This document shows positions 34,421-45,220 of a DNA stretch of 64,000 nucleotides, one piece after another. The notes below the pieces were generated by a model that was not told the DNA's origin, ran no database searches, and was given only the letters and a program-made list of their open reading frames with translations. Source of the DNA: Psilocybe azurescens (lineage: Eukaryota; Basidiomycota; Agaricomycetes; Agaricales; Agrocybaceae); the NCBI GenBank assembly GCA_023853785.1, contig JAJIRX010000622.1, positions 1,488,001-1,552,000 on the forward strand. Direction: 5' to 3'. The stretch's first letter is position 1. Each line of letters opens with the position of its first letter. A program made the translations under genes and the position numbers.

Positions 34421-35522
34421 TCAGAGCACCTGGACGGACCAATTCATGACATAAAACTTGGCGTCCAGATCCTCGAAATCCCATCGTTGAACCTGCTGCA
34501 ATTCAGCATCCACTTTAACTCTCACCTGCTGATGGGGCCCAAAAATATCCTCCGTCCAGAGTTTGGCCCAGCTGTCAGGCGAATGGCAGAACATGGCTTG
34601 GGTAGCGTCTTGATCCTTGCGGATGGCTTCCATTCGGAAGCCCTTCTCCGTCCGGGACCCGTGCTGGCCGAAGATGATGGAGCCTTTCTCTGGGAGAAGA
34701 GAGGCGAGGCGCTTGGCGAGCTCGAGCTGGCGCTCTTCGTAGAAGAGGTGGAAGAATGAAGAGGCGTGGATGGCAGATATTTGGTGCTTTAGGGGGTGAG
34801 TGATGTGAGGTTACTGAGGGGACGAATGGGTTGTTGATTGACATCTGCTGGAGAGTCGGAGGTGTCGAGCATGGAGGACTCGAAGATGTCTCCGGGGATA
34901 AATGCAGCTGGGAAGCTTGTAGGAGTGGACTTGAACAATTCATGACCGGCATCCCAAAACCCTGTTTCAAATTAAAGGTTTAAACGTTGAAAGGATCACC
35001 GATTGTGGTGTGGGCTACCTTGGCGGAGGTCGGAGGCTATGACGTTCTCAACTGGCCAGCCATCTACGACTGCCTTCCTGGTATCATTTCCAACTAGAAA
35101 CTCAGAGGTGAGGGAATATCGAGTAGACTAAGAAACGGATCTAACAGCAACAGCCGATATCGAGCAGGATGGGATGCCTGTGCTGTTCAAGGAGTTTCAA
35201 TGCCTTGGGGTATCCGGGGAGACGGGCAATCTTGAGCCTAGATAAGATGAGCGCTCGAAGGGTCGCATGGCGAAAGCGGTATACTTGATGAAGGAGAACC
35301 GACGAATACAGGCGTATCCATAAATCTTGAAGAGGGTTAGATAGATAGATAGATAGACGAGGACCGAAGCCACACTTGATAAGCCTTTGACTGAACTGCC
35401 AAGATATGGTCCCTTAATTTATCGTCATCTTTAATCCCGGTAAGGAATTGGAAAAATTGACGCTCGTCATCTTGGAGCTGGTAGAGAGAAGATTGTAGAC
35501 TTGGGTCGGCGTATATGGACAT
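34421..35522 (-). CDS. Class I SAM-dependent methyltransferase, secondary-metabolism type
   Basis: Starts 'MSIYADPSLQSSLYQLQDDE'. After an intron comes 'IYGYACIRRFSFIKLKIARL', then motif I 'ILLDIGCCFGNDTRK', which binds S-adenosylmethionine, and 'GWPVENVIASDLRQ', whose Asp follows strand beta 2. Then come 'GFWDAGHELFKSTP', 'AIHASSFFHLFYEERQLELA' and 'KGSIIFGQHGSRTEKGF'. The sequence pattern is like fungal methyltransferases of polyketide and meroterpenoid pathways (AusD type). The substrate is unknown. One apparent base loss is in the G5 run at 34792-34796, where it would otherwise stop the frame. A GATA tetranucleotide repeat at about 35337-35357 lies in intron 1. It is transcribed divergently from the wax-synthase-like gene with 102 bp between start codons. 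Confidence 0.8.
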
Positions 35523-35624
35523 GGCGATGTAAATGAAAGCCTAAAGGGGAATGTGACTATAATAGTGCCCCAATGAAATGGCAAATGACTGCGCCAGACT
35601 AGTCTCTTTCTTTCTCTCTGCTCC
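35523..35624. promoter_or_regulatory. 102-bp bidirectional promoter between methyltransferase and acyltransferase
   Basis: The start codons of the two divergent genes are only 102 bp apart, so they must share promoter sequence. The segment contains a CCAAT on the plus strand at about 35570-35574 and a CT-rich tract at 35602-35622 just ahead of the plus-strand ATG. Shared control of the two enzymes is inference. Confidence 0.6.
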
Positions 35625-36908
35625 ATGACTTGGTCAGTGTCTGTTCTGTGAATGCTCACCATTGTCTGACTCTGTCCTATAGGATACCCGATCCCTCTAC
35701 ACGGCACTCCCTCACTCTCCACACATTTACTTATGAAATCCTGCCGCCTATACTCCTCTACTATGCGACCGCTGTCCTCGTCCTCATTCCTCGCACATAT
35801 CCTATCCGTCTCGCTCTGCTACCCATAACACTCTACACTACTTTTCGTGCCACTACTCAAATAGATCTCGCAAAAGGTCTCCCCGAAGAACAGAGCCTTG
35901 TTTATTTTAACCAAGGCCTCGTCGTCCGTACCCCTACACCATCTCCCCTGTCTCTCATTCTGACCTCCAGGTAGCTTGGAATGCTAACGCTCGGCATACG
36001 TGTCACTATATGGACATTCCAACTAGAACCCTACAAGCGCTTTAAATCCAGTGGTAGTGTTGCTCTTGACGCCCTCGACCTCTTCTTCAGCCTACGCGGT
36101 ATCGGCTGGTCCTGGTCCACTGGCCTCAAGGTCACTAAAGACCACCGCAACACCGCACATACACCATCCTTCCTACTCTCCACCTTTTTCTCCCTCATAA
36201 TCAACTACTATTTGTTCGACTTCACTCTTCTTGCTGTACAATCCTTCGGCTCACTCAGTTCTCCAACGGGCGCTTCCATATTCGACCCCTCGCTAGCTCC
36301 GATCCCCCGGTACCTCCGCTCCTCCTTCATCTCCTTCATCTCAGGCCTCGTCGTCTACTATGCCATCCAAATGCTATATTTTTCACTACCCTCTTCTCCA
36401 TCCTCCTCCTCCGGCACACCCCCGAGCAATGGCCGCCCATATTCGACCAGCCGTGGTTCACCACCTCGCTCAACCAATTCTGGTCTGCGCGCTGGCACCA
36501 GTTCTTCCGCCACAACTTCATCGCGTTCGGGGGTACCCCGGGTTCTTCCTCGCAGGCCGCTTCGGCGCCGTCGCAGGCGCGTTCCTTGTCTCGGGCCTGC
36601 TGCACTACTGGGGCCTCTGGGGCATGGGCAGGGGCACGGACTTCTACTCGGTCGCCGGGTTTTTCCTCGTGATGGGCGTCGGCACCACCTTGGAGTACGC
36701 GTTCAAGACCGCGACGGGCCGCCGCGTGCGTGGCTTCTGGGGCTGGCTGTGGTCCATCCTCTGGATCCTCGGCTGGGGCAACATGCTCGTCGAAGCCTGG
36801 CTCATCAGAGGTCTGGCGAGCAGCGCGTTCCAGCCCCAAAACACGAGACCGTCCATTATGGTCGTTAATTTTGTCCAGCGAAAGTTGCATTCCATGGGTT
36901 ATTACTAG
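35625..36908 (+). CDS. Wax-synthase-domain membrane O-acyltransferase
   Basis: A 5' micro-exon encodes only 'MTW' (donor GTCAGT at 35633), spliced onto 'IPDPSTRHSLTLHTFTYEIL'. Several hydrophobic helices follow: 'ILLYYATAVLVLIPRTYPIR', 'LLSTFFSLIINYYLFDFTLL', 'VAGAFLVSGLLHYWGLWGMG'. The signature is 'RGIGWSW', 'QWPPIFDQPW', 'SLNQFWSARWHQFFRHNF', then 'SGLLHYW', with the histidine expected for MBOAT-type catalysis. The enzyme should transfer an acyl group from acyl-CoA to an alcohol in the ER membrane; fungal relatives acetylate terpenoid or meroterpenoid products (AusQ type). One apparent base loss sits in the T5 run at 36379-36383, in 'QMLYFFTTLFS'. Codon use is GC-rich after this site compared with the 5' half. 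Confidence 0.82.
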
Positions 36909-37198
36909 TCGTTACTTAAATTGCTTTCTCTACATCTTGCATAATCTACCCTAGTTTGAGAGGGATAGGCTACATTTTGGATTTCCTATTGCGCATATAT
37001 TGACTTGCTTACACCAGGGGAATATCTCTTGTTCGGCGATACTTATCAGGTTCACTCATTTGTGAAGATAATATGTATCTCGTATACAAAAAAAGTGCGT
37101 TCGTATCTAGTCATTACAGTTCGTTCAGAGATACAACCATGAGGGTAATCCGAATCTGGCCACAGCAAACAGCATAGAGAAAACATAGGGAAATCTTT

Positions 37199-40100
37199 TC
37201 ATGACATTGTACCTTGTCTAAGCGATGTAGTCGATGTCGACGCCTCGTTCCGCATACCCCGCGTGAGCATAAGCAGAAGATTCTCAATTCGCGCCTGCCG
37301 ATCCTAGATGATCAACCAATAGTCGACGGTTAATAAAGGAAAGCGAAAGAGAAAGAAAGTCCCACCTGCAGCTCCTTCATCTCCTCCTTCAGTTTATGCA
37401 CGGGCAGCTGGCCGACCGTCTCCAGCAGCGCCTCGATGTTGCGCACGCTCGCCTCCGTGCTCATGGCGGCCTGCGCTGCGACCTGCGCCTGAGCCTGCGC
37501 CGCCGCCGCGAGATTCTGCGTCTGCACGGAGAGCGCGCCGCCGCCGCTGTTGCTATTATTGGACTCGTTCGAAGCGGAGGGCGGGAAGCCCCTTGATTGC
37601 GAGGAGAAGCGCGACCCGAAGAGGCGCATCAGCGGGCTGGGCTCTGTTGTGAGGACTACGCTCAGCGAGTCGGGTGGGGAGAGCGCGTTTAGGTTGCCGC
37701 CACTGGTGCTCTGGATAGGTGTCGCAGGAGCCATCGTGCTCGGCGCGCGCTGTCTGGTTTGAGAGGGAGACGTTGGGGTCGTTGTCCCCGTCCCCGTCCC
37801 CGTCGCCATCCCGGTCCCTGCCTTATTACTGTCGTTAATAATAGACTGCCGCTCGACGCTGGTCGGTCGGAGCGTGTGAATCCTCGGCGCCACAGACCTG
37901 CTCCTGCTCCGCGCCCCTCTTCCAGAAGCAGCGCCCGTTGCCACATTCTCCCTCGAATCGATCGACCTCAGCGCCGGCCCGGCCTCGTCCTCGCCCTCAT
38001 CGTTGAAGATGCTGTATTCGCCATCATCGCACACATCAAAAATGGCCTCATACAGATCCCCCGTCGACGAGCCGACGAGCGCCTCGACGAACGGCATGTG
38101 CTTGATGTGCCGCGGCAGGCTGTGGAAGATCGTCTGCGCGGCGCCTTTGCCCGACTCGCGCAGCTTCTGGCCCGAGGAGAGGAAGCGCTCGTAGAACCCG
38201 ATGAGCAGGAGCTGTGGGAGGGAGGTGAGCTTGATGAGGAAGACGTTCGTGGAGTGCAGGCGCCGTGGCGTCAGCATGTAGGAGAGCGGTTTGAGGATGA
38301 GGAAGGCGAGGATGTTGAACGGCGGCTGGTAGGAGAACAGCGCGTCAGATTTGACGCTGGAGAGGGTCGCCGTTAGTTGCGATGCTGGATAGAGGAGATG
38401 TGCGCATTTTTGTACGTACCCTTCAATTGTGATGATCGTGTATTGGAAGAGATACTAGAAACGAGTTCGTGAGAATAGTCAAGGAGGAAGCGAGAATAGA
38501 CAAAGAACCTCTTGAGTTGCATTCTGTTGAGGGAGAGTCAGCAAGCAAATTCAAGGTGTGGACAGCCCAGCGTGGGCCACTTACCCCGTCGATTCTAGCA
38601 ACAGTATTTGAAAGTATAGAGATCAAGACTGAATTAAAGTGCTCGTTCAACATCTACCTTCCAATACAAAAACACACAGCTTACTCGTTAACAAAAGGGT
38701 GTTGGCCAGCGCTGCGAACATGGTCATCAAAATCGGGCCAAACAGCGGGTGGAAGCTCGCAGCTTGGGCGAAGCTCAGGTAGGTGTTTCCAAACCATATT
38801 TGCACCATCAGCCAGGCGATCGATTTCAGTGTCCAGTGGGTGGTTCCAACTGGGTTGTCGCTGGCTGCGAACGGGGGCGAGTTCAATGGTCTGTTGTTGT
38901 AAGGGAGTTTGAATGAATGAGCCTCACCTAGAGTCCAAAGGGTGAACAACAACCCCGAAAAACAGATAGCTGCGATTGAGATAAAGAACACGAATTGGAC
39001 GATCATGGCGCGTAGGGACCTGTTTTCCGGTGAATCACTGAGTTTTTATGTGAGAAAGTGGATCTTTATCTAGCACTTACAGAACAATCAATTTGTTTGA
39101 AACAGCAAGAAAGGCCAGCCTGGATGAAAGGTATCAGACTGCATCTGCATAGGCAAAGTTCTTGTTGTTGCGTACCTAGGGAACAGGATGCATGCTCCAC
39201 AAGCGAGAACGTCAAATGCCATATCACACATGGCCACTATTTCCGTGGTCAGTTTTGTTTGGGCGAACGTATAAAGGGTGCTCACAGTCACCGATCCTGA
39301 GCCCGTGAACCCTCATGCCGAAATATGCAAGGAACACGGCGATGAACGCGAAATCAAAGGCGTTCCACATCTAGTATGGAAGTAGTAGAGCAACACCATC
39401 AAGAGCAGCGTTAAGACGTGAACGGATGCCACTCACGCTGGCGATGTAGACTATAGTATGTACTTTATCAGCGAACTGGAATATTAATAGATGAATCTGA
39501 TGAGACTTACTAATCCAGCCGTGTTCTGTCGAGGCAGTATATTCTTCTAGAGCGAATGCACCGCCCAGGATCATGAATACTACCTCCCAAAAGGTTAGCT
39601 TTTCCCTATCACGATCTAAATGCTGTCAATTTCTGATTTATCGCGTAGATAGCAATGGAAAGGACTGACTTGCAAGGCAAAGCACAAATGTGAACAGTAA
39701 TAACGTAAAATTCAGAAAATCGAGGTATGTGCGGTATTTTGGAACGCGAAGGCTAATTTTGGCAGCAATTAGCACAGATCTTCTGGTGATCATGAACGTG
39801 ATGATTTACCGGTAATGATTGATAAAAGGCGCGCTGTGAGGGTTGTACATCTCGATAGCTCTGGGCTTATAGTTGTCGGCCAGAATAGATCGTTGGGCTG
39901 TTACCGAAAAGACAACCCTGCCAGAATATATGTCATTAACGACTTGCTGTGTTACCGGAGAGGCTAGAAAGTTTTTAGCACTCGTAGAAATGGCCATCTA
40001 TGTATGCGTGTGGGATGTATTAAATCACATCAGAGGAAACGAGAGTTGTATTTGAACAAACCTCAATAGCACTCTGAGCAGAGTCCATGTCGTCGTCATG

Positions 40101-40729
40101 GGCGTTAAGGGCTTGTTTGACATCTTCTACGACTGAACTCGATGCGCCGACGAGAGGGTTCCAAGTCGCTGTGAGAACGGCGACTAGCTGAATGTAGTTG
40201 TGGGCGAAACGGCTGAGGAGTTTCATGGCCAAGATCTCGCACAGATTGGCGCGCGCAGTCATGACTCCGGAGAAGGCCAGGTCGGATTCTGACTCTGAGA
40301 GGAAATACGAACGAACGACGAGACACGCATAGACGACGGCCATGTTTCTGAGACGCGCATATTTGTTGACGATGGGGCGGACGATGGAGAAGTTGATGTC
40401 TGCCGCGGTTAATTGGCTATGTACCAAGAACGAGTGATAAGCTGCAGGGTCTTGGCGGGGGTAGAATGGAGTAAAGATAGCTCACTCCCAGCTTAACGCG
40501 CTATCTGAGTCGCGTATGGAGGTCAGCAAGAGTCCCGCGGAGTGTGGGTCTGCATACCAATTGTGTTCTGGCGTAGTAGGACTGAGTACGGTGCCTGTTA
40601 GGTGACATGTGAGAGAAGACACACCGTTATGTCGCGCTTGAGAGCAGGGATAAGCGGGAATACTTTAATAGAAGCAAGGTTGTGGACTGTGGGAGCGAGA
40701 AGACTGGAGGCCTGGTTTTCTGGGTCCAT
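37199..40729 (-). CDS. YVC1: YVC1-like TRP cation channel
   Basis: Starts 'MDPENQASSLLAPTVHNLAS' and includes 'VFPLIPALKRDIT', 'NFSIVRPIVNKYARL' and 'LLSRFAHNYIQLVAVLTATW', which match the cytosolic N-terminus of fungal TRPY/YVC1 channels. Transmembrane segments include 'LDFLNFTLLLFTFVLCLA' and 'VQFVFFISIAAICFSGLLFT'; a pore-like segment follows with 'TLKSIAWLMVQIWFGNTYL' and then 'TILISILSNTVARID'. The long C-terminal tail is acidic ('VCDDGEYSIFNDEGEDEAG') then Ser/Thr-rich, and ends in a coil 'NIEALLETVGQLPVHKLKEE'. Yeast Yvc1 is a vacuolar Ca2+-release channel activated by Ca2+ and membrane stretch; acidic residues in the tail are known there to bind Ca2+. At least a dozen introns and no lesion found. 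Substrate and location are inferred from family. Confidence 0.85.
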
Positions 40730-41188
40730 TGACACAGTACAAGAGTAGGACCGGATAGGTAACAAGAGACTACTGCATGCAGGCTAGTACTGTGCAGCAT
40801 TATGCGTGGGTGTGTGTGTTTGATGGTCGATCCATATCAAGTCAGAGATCCGGTGACTGGTAAGGGTCGGCCAGGGTGTATTAGATTGGAGTAGGATTAT
40901 TATCTCGAGTTGTATACCGTACTTTCTTTCTTTTGTCTTGACGGGATTCTAAGCCGACGTCTTATTGTTTTCTGAGGGGGCCAAAAGGGGAGAATTTGCC
41001 TGATGTGGATGAAGAGACTCGGACTCGGATGTTGCCTTGGGATGAGTGTCAGTCAGTTATGATCAATAATAGCACGCACTTCTAACTCACTTCCACAATC
41101 CTAATACGACTATTCTTGTTTTCTTCCTCCTCTTAACCTTTCCCCTCGTCTTTTCTTGCCTCCTTTCCTTTTCTTCACGGTATGCAAG
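40730..41188. promoter_or_regulatory. Divergent promoter region, channel and kinase genes
   Basis: These 459 bp separate the divergent start codons of the TRP channel and the STK32-like kinase. A short GT-rich run ('GGGTGTGTGTGTTTG') is at about 40808-40822 and a CT-rich leader precedes the kinase ATG. No coding sequence is supported. Confidence 0.4.
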
Positions 41189-42913
41189 ATGGGATGCTGC
41201 TTCTCTGAGCCCGTGGATTTTGACGGTGAAGTCAATCTATATCATTTTGACCTTCATCGTGCGGTTGGCAAGGGTGCTTTTGGCAAGGTCTGTAATCACT
41301 TCACTTTGTCACATCCACATTTTATCACTTGGCTTACGGAAACCCTGCTCTTAGGTGCGGGTCGTCGAGCATAAGCGCTCAAAAAAACTGTATGCTCTCA
41401 AGTATATCGACAAAGCCCGTTGCCTGAGGCAAAAGGCAGTCGCAAATATCATACAAGAACGAAGACTGCTGGAAGAGGTACAATGTTCCCCGCAGAGCCT
41501 TGCTCTTCAAAATTGGCTCATCGTCGTCCGCTAGGTTGACCACCCATTCATTGTCAATCTACGTTATGCCTTCCAAGACGATGAGAACTGTTTCTTCGTT
41601 TTGGATTTGATGCTGGGAGGGGATTTACGATGTAACGCAAAACCGAATAACACTTTGGTATACGTGGAAATTAACAACCCTTTTCGTTCTTGCAGTTCAC
41701 TTGGAACGTAAAGGCTATATTCAGGAATCAGTCGTACGTTTTTGGATCGCAGAGCTATCATGTGCTTTAGAATATCTTCATCGCCAACGTATAATTCATC
41801 GGTGCGCCAACTCAGTGTTGTTGCATTTATTTTTCTCGCTTGCTCACCGTTATAATAGGGATTTAAAGCCCGATAACATTCTTTTGGATGCAATGGGCCA
41901 CGCCCACATCACGGATTTCAACGTTGCAATTCACTACTCCGAGCGACGACTACACACGAGCGTGGCAGGAAGCATGGCGTACATGGCTCCTCAGGTTGTA
42001 AACAAGAAGGGCTATACTTGGCACATTGACTGGTGGAGTCTCGGTGTCACCGCTTATGAATTAATTTTCCACAAAAGACCCTTCGACGGGCGAAGTACGG
42101 AGAAGATGACACAATCGATTCTCAAGGATCCACTTAGGTTCCCGGAGGATGCTGCTCAGCGCTGTAGCGAGCAAGGCATCGCCGCCCTCAAAGGAGTACG
42201 TTTTCAGTCTGGAATTGATTCTAAGGCTGCATATACTCATTTGTTTGCTCTCAGTTTATTGACCGCGATCCCACGACACGTCTAGGCTGCCAGCCGGGTG
42301 GTCAGGGTATTGAAGACATCCGACGACATCCATGGTTCTCTGGTATTGATTGGGACAATCTCGAGAGTAAAGAATGTCAACCTGTTTTTGTCCCTGATGT
42401 GAGCGACCATCTTTGTTGGTATCCTTGTGTCTAACCTGACATTTTACATATCCTCCCAGATGAAGCAAGCCAACTTTGACGTCTCACACGAACTTGATGA
42501 ATTCTTGATGGTCGAAAAGCCTCTAACTCACTCTAAACGGAAAGCTAATCCCGACCTTGAAAAAATGAAACCGGAGCTGCGTCAGCTCGAAGAACAGTAC
42601 GCATTTACCCGTACCCTTCCCGCCGATTGACAACTTATTTATATCTCCATCCAGGTTCACTCTCTACAATTTCATGAGCATGAAGCGGATGTCATATTAT
42701 CCTCACAATCAGCCTATCATCGCAATTGGCACCGAGTCTGATAACACGGACCGGACATTGCTTGCCCACTCAGTAACTGGCACGGTTCAGACTATCGTTC
42801 CGACAGCGACAGTCCTCGAACGGTCCCAGGCAGGATCGCCCATGTTGGAAAGCGATGATCGGCATTATCATCCGCCATTGCCAAATGGTGCATATGGTTA
42901 CCCAACATCATGA
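41189..42913 (+). CDS. STK32/YANK-type serine/threonine kinase, predicted lipid-anchored
   Basis: The chosen ATG gives 'MGCCFSEPVDFDGEVNLYHF', an N-myristoylation start (Gly2) with adjacent Cys3/Cys4 for palmitoylation; an in-frame ATG is not present upstream with the same context. The kinase domain has 'VGKGAFGKVRVVEHKRSKKL', VAIK-type 'YALKYIDKARCL', 'RRLLEEVDHPFIVNLRYAFQ', 'IIHRDLKPDNILLD', 'HITDFNVAIH' and 'AGSMAYMAPQ'. DFN instead of DFG is the normal form in the STK32/YANK branch of AGC kinases, so activity is expected. The C-lobe has 'YTWHIDWWSLGVTAYEL' and 'FIDRDPTTRLG', and an AGC-like tail follows. Function in fungi is poorly known; plasma-membrane location is inferred from the lipid motif. 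All exon joins are in phase. Confidence 0.9.
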
Positions 42914-43423
42914 TTTCTACGAACCACATGTGTTTAAATTTGCACTTCTGCTCTTGATGGGGAGTGCAAAACGGCCTTACGATCTATGTAGTGTTTCTTA
43001 TCCACTTTACCCCCGCCTGCTTTATTTTTATACCAAGCTAATTGATATCGCGCGAAGGCATCTGGACTGTACTTAACAAGCCCGTGTGAGGAACACAGGT
43101 TACCATTAATTATATCTTTCGCGCTAGATGCACATACATACTTTCTGCTTACCTTTTCCTTCTTTTTGGAATACTCTTCTCTTTTTTTCTTTTCGGCATT
43201 GGATTGGATTACTAGTATTCGAGTACACGCTTTGCATCCCCTTCTACTTACTCTCCTTAGTGCGCTGGCGCCATTCATCGTGGATGTTCTCGTCACAGCA
43301 GCACCCTACAATGTACTCCTAGCATTTAGCAATAGTCATTCTTTTTGGTCTTTTTGCAGTGGAAATGGAAAACGGTTCGGACTCGATTGGGCTTACCTTT
43401 TGAACTTGTACTCACAACACAAA
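42914..43423. other. Intergenic region before the macrodomain gene
   Basis: About 510 bp between two plus-strand genes. It holds the kinase 3' end and the macrodomain promoter. A T-rich tract near 43150-43190 is the only feature. An open frame reads into the macrodomain gene from upstream, but the first well-placed ATG is at 43424. Confidence 0.4.
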
Positions 43424-44699
43424 ATGTCTCTCGATGTTCCACCCTCACCTCGCTCTCCCTCACCCGCCAGCATATCCTCTGCATCCGACATCGACGAGGA
43501 CATGGTTCAGTTAAAGGACCTCAAGACCGTTGCGCAGCTGTACAAATCTGCCGTGTTGAAGAAATTGGCAGCTGATAAGCTCCGGCACCTACCCAGACCT
43601 AATCTCCTCGAACGTGTGGCCCTCTTGTGCGTCGTTGTTGCTCGATCACTGGCATCAAACCATCTGCAATTCGGCTAATAACTTACGACGCGCTACTAGT
43701 CAAGGCGATATCACCACTCTCAAAATTGATTCTATTGTCAATGCTGCCAACCGCAGTTTGCTGGGTGAGTATCAGGGGCGTTGTCTGGCGATCTTGATTA
43801 TCTGACGCGTCGGCTACAGGTGGAGGAGGAGGTATAATCATCTGCCTGTGTTATCTGCTCGATCTAGGAGAACTCATGGTTGTTTCGTGCTATCACAGTG
43901 GACGGCGCGATCCATTCTGCAGCTGGACCCAAACTTTTGGAAGAATGTGCGAGATATACCTGTTTCAATTCCACTTTCGAGTCTGACTGGCTGGCTGTCG
44001 TCTTATCAAGGTCGTGGTCTGAATGGATGCTTGACTGGAGAATCCAAGATCACGCGAGGCTACAACCTACCCGCGTCAGTTCCCCAACGCTACCTTCCGC
44101 CAGAGGACGATCTGACTGATATGAAGGATTGATCAGGCGATATATCATCCACACAGTCGGGCCTGTGTTCTCGAGCAAATACGCAGACGAGAAGGCCGAG
44201 CAGCTCGAATCGTGCTACAAGACAAGTCTTGATTTGGCCGTTGAAAATGGGTTGGAACACATCGTGAGTGATTACCTAGGTCATTGTGATATTTTGTTCA
44301 TTCTGCGTCATAAGGCTTTCCCCTCGATCTCGACAGGCATCTACTCATATCCCATAGTCGACGCTACGCGCATTGCTCTGAACACAGTCAGGACATTCTT
44401 AGAATCCGAAGTCGGGAACAAGGTATGCATTGCGAGTTATTCTTAGATCCGGTTGGGCGTAACATATCATCCTATCGGGCCTGCAGCTGGACAGGGTTAT
44501 TTTCGTGGTTTGGAGCGACAAGGATCTGGAAGTTTACGAGTATGTGCATTGTCCCTTATTCAATTAATCACTTGTAACCTCGCGTTTGTCCTTTCTACTA
44601 AGGTCACTTATTCCCGAATACTTCCCTCTCGATGATACGCCGGCAGACGACGAAGGGAAGGCTGATGCTGCCTCAGAACCTGTCCAGCCTGCTTCGTGA
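43424..44699 (+). CDS. Macrodomain protein, predicted ADP-ribosyl hydrolase
   Basis: Starts 'MSLDVPPSPRSPSPASIS' with a Ser/Pro-rich leader, then a macrodomain: 'QGDITTLKIDSIVNAANRSL', 'LGGGGVDGAIHSAAGPKLLE', 'GCLTGESKITRGYNLPA', 'RYIIHTVGPVFS', 'IAFPSISTGIYSYP', and a closing 'VIFVVWSDKDLEVY'. These blocks match the MACROD/Appr-1''-p processing group, which removes ADP-ribose from acidic side chains or hydrolyses O-acetyl-ADP-ribose. The Asn in NAANRSLLGGGGVDGAIH and the GGGGVDGAIH loop that hold the substrate are complete. Introns are 45-75 nt with regular borders. A short acidic C-terminal tail ends 'ASEPVQPAS'. No targeting signal is obvious, so cytosol or nucleus is likely. Confidence 0.9.
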
Positions 44700-45220
44700 A
44701 GCTTTAATCCTAATGGATTAAAATTGCACACGCCTTGCATGCTGTCATCTCTGTTCTGATCCTGTTCTGATTTAGTTACGTTGAAAGCCGTACTTTCAAA
44801 GGTTCTGCGGCACTGTTTTAACATCTGTATTATTTCTCTTCAGAATAACAAACTGGTCGCTTTGCTCCGTGTTTTCTGCTCTCGTCTAAATGCTGGTCGC
44901 AACCATTAACTTGTCTCACGAATGTTAACGGCTGGAGCTTGACATCGGTGTCAGGGAGCCTCAAACCACCAAAAAGCTTCAATTCCTCCCCACATTCTTC
45001 TTACCGGGCCGCTTTTTGATTCTTTGCAGGCAATTCATGCAGATTTCGTTCTCATGACCCTCATACTTCATTGTGGAATGCCCCGCGATTTCCCCGTCCT
45101 TGGGGTGCAGGTTGGGATGTAGAATGGCGTTCAAACATATAAGAAGAGGTCAGGATGAGGTGGTAACGCTGGCGTTGTACTTTTGGCTTCGCCTCTCTTT
45201 GATACAGCTAGTTTTCTGTT
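44700..45220. other. Intergenic region before the sugar porter
   Basis: These 521 bp hold the macrodomain 3' end and the promoter of the MFS gene. The sequence 'CATATAAGAAG' at about 45137 could serve as a TATA element some 80 bp upstream of the ATG at 45221. No supported coding sequence. Confidence 0.4.

Noticed and set aside
35337..35357. GATA repeat as a cluster of GATA-factor sites
   Set aside because: It is a simple tetranucleotide microsatellite inside an intron of the methyltransferase gene, not in a promoter.
36336..36890. 184-codon frame antisense to the wax-synthase gene
   Set aside because: It lies opposite strongly conserved membrane exons and has the composition of a shadow of GC-rich coding sequence.
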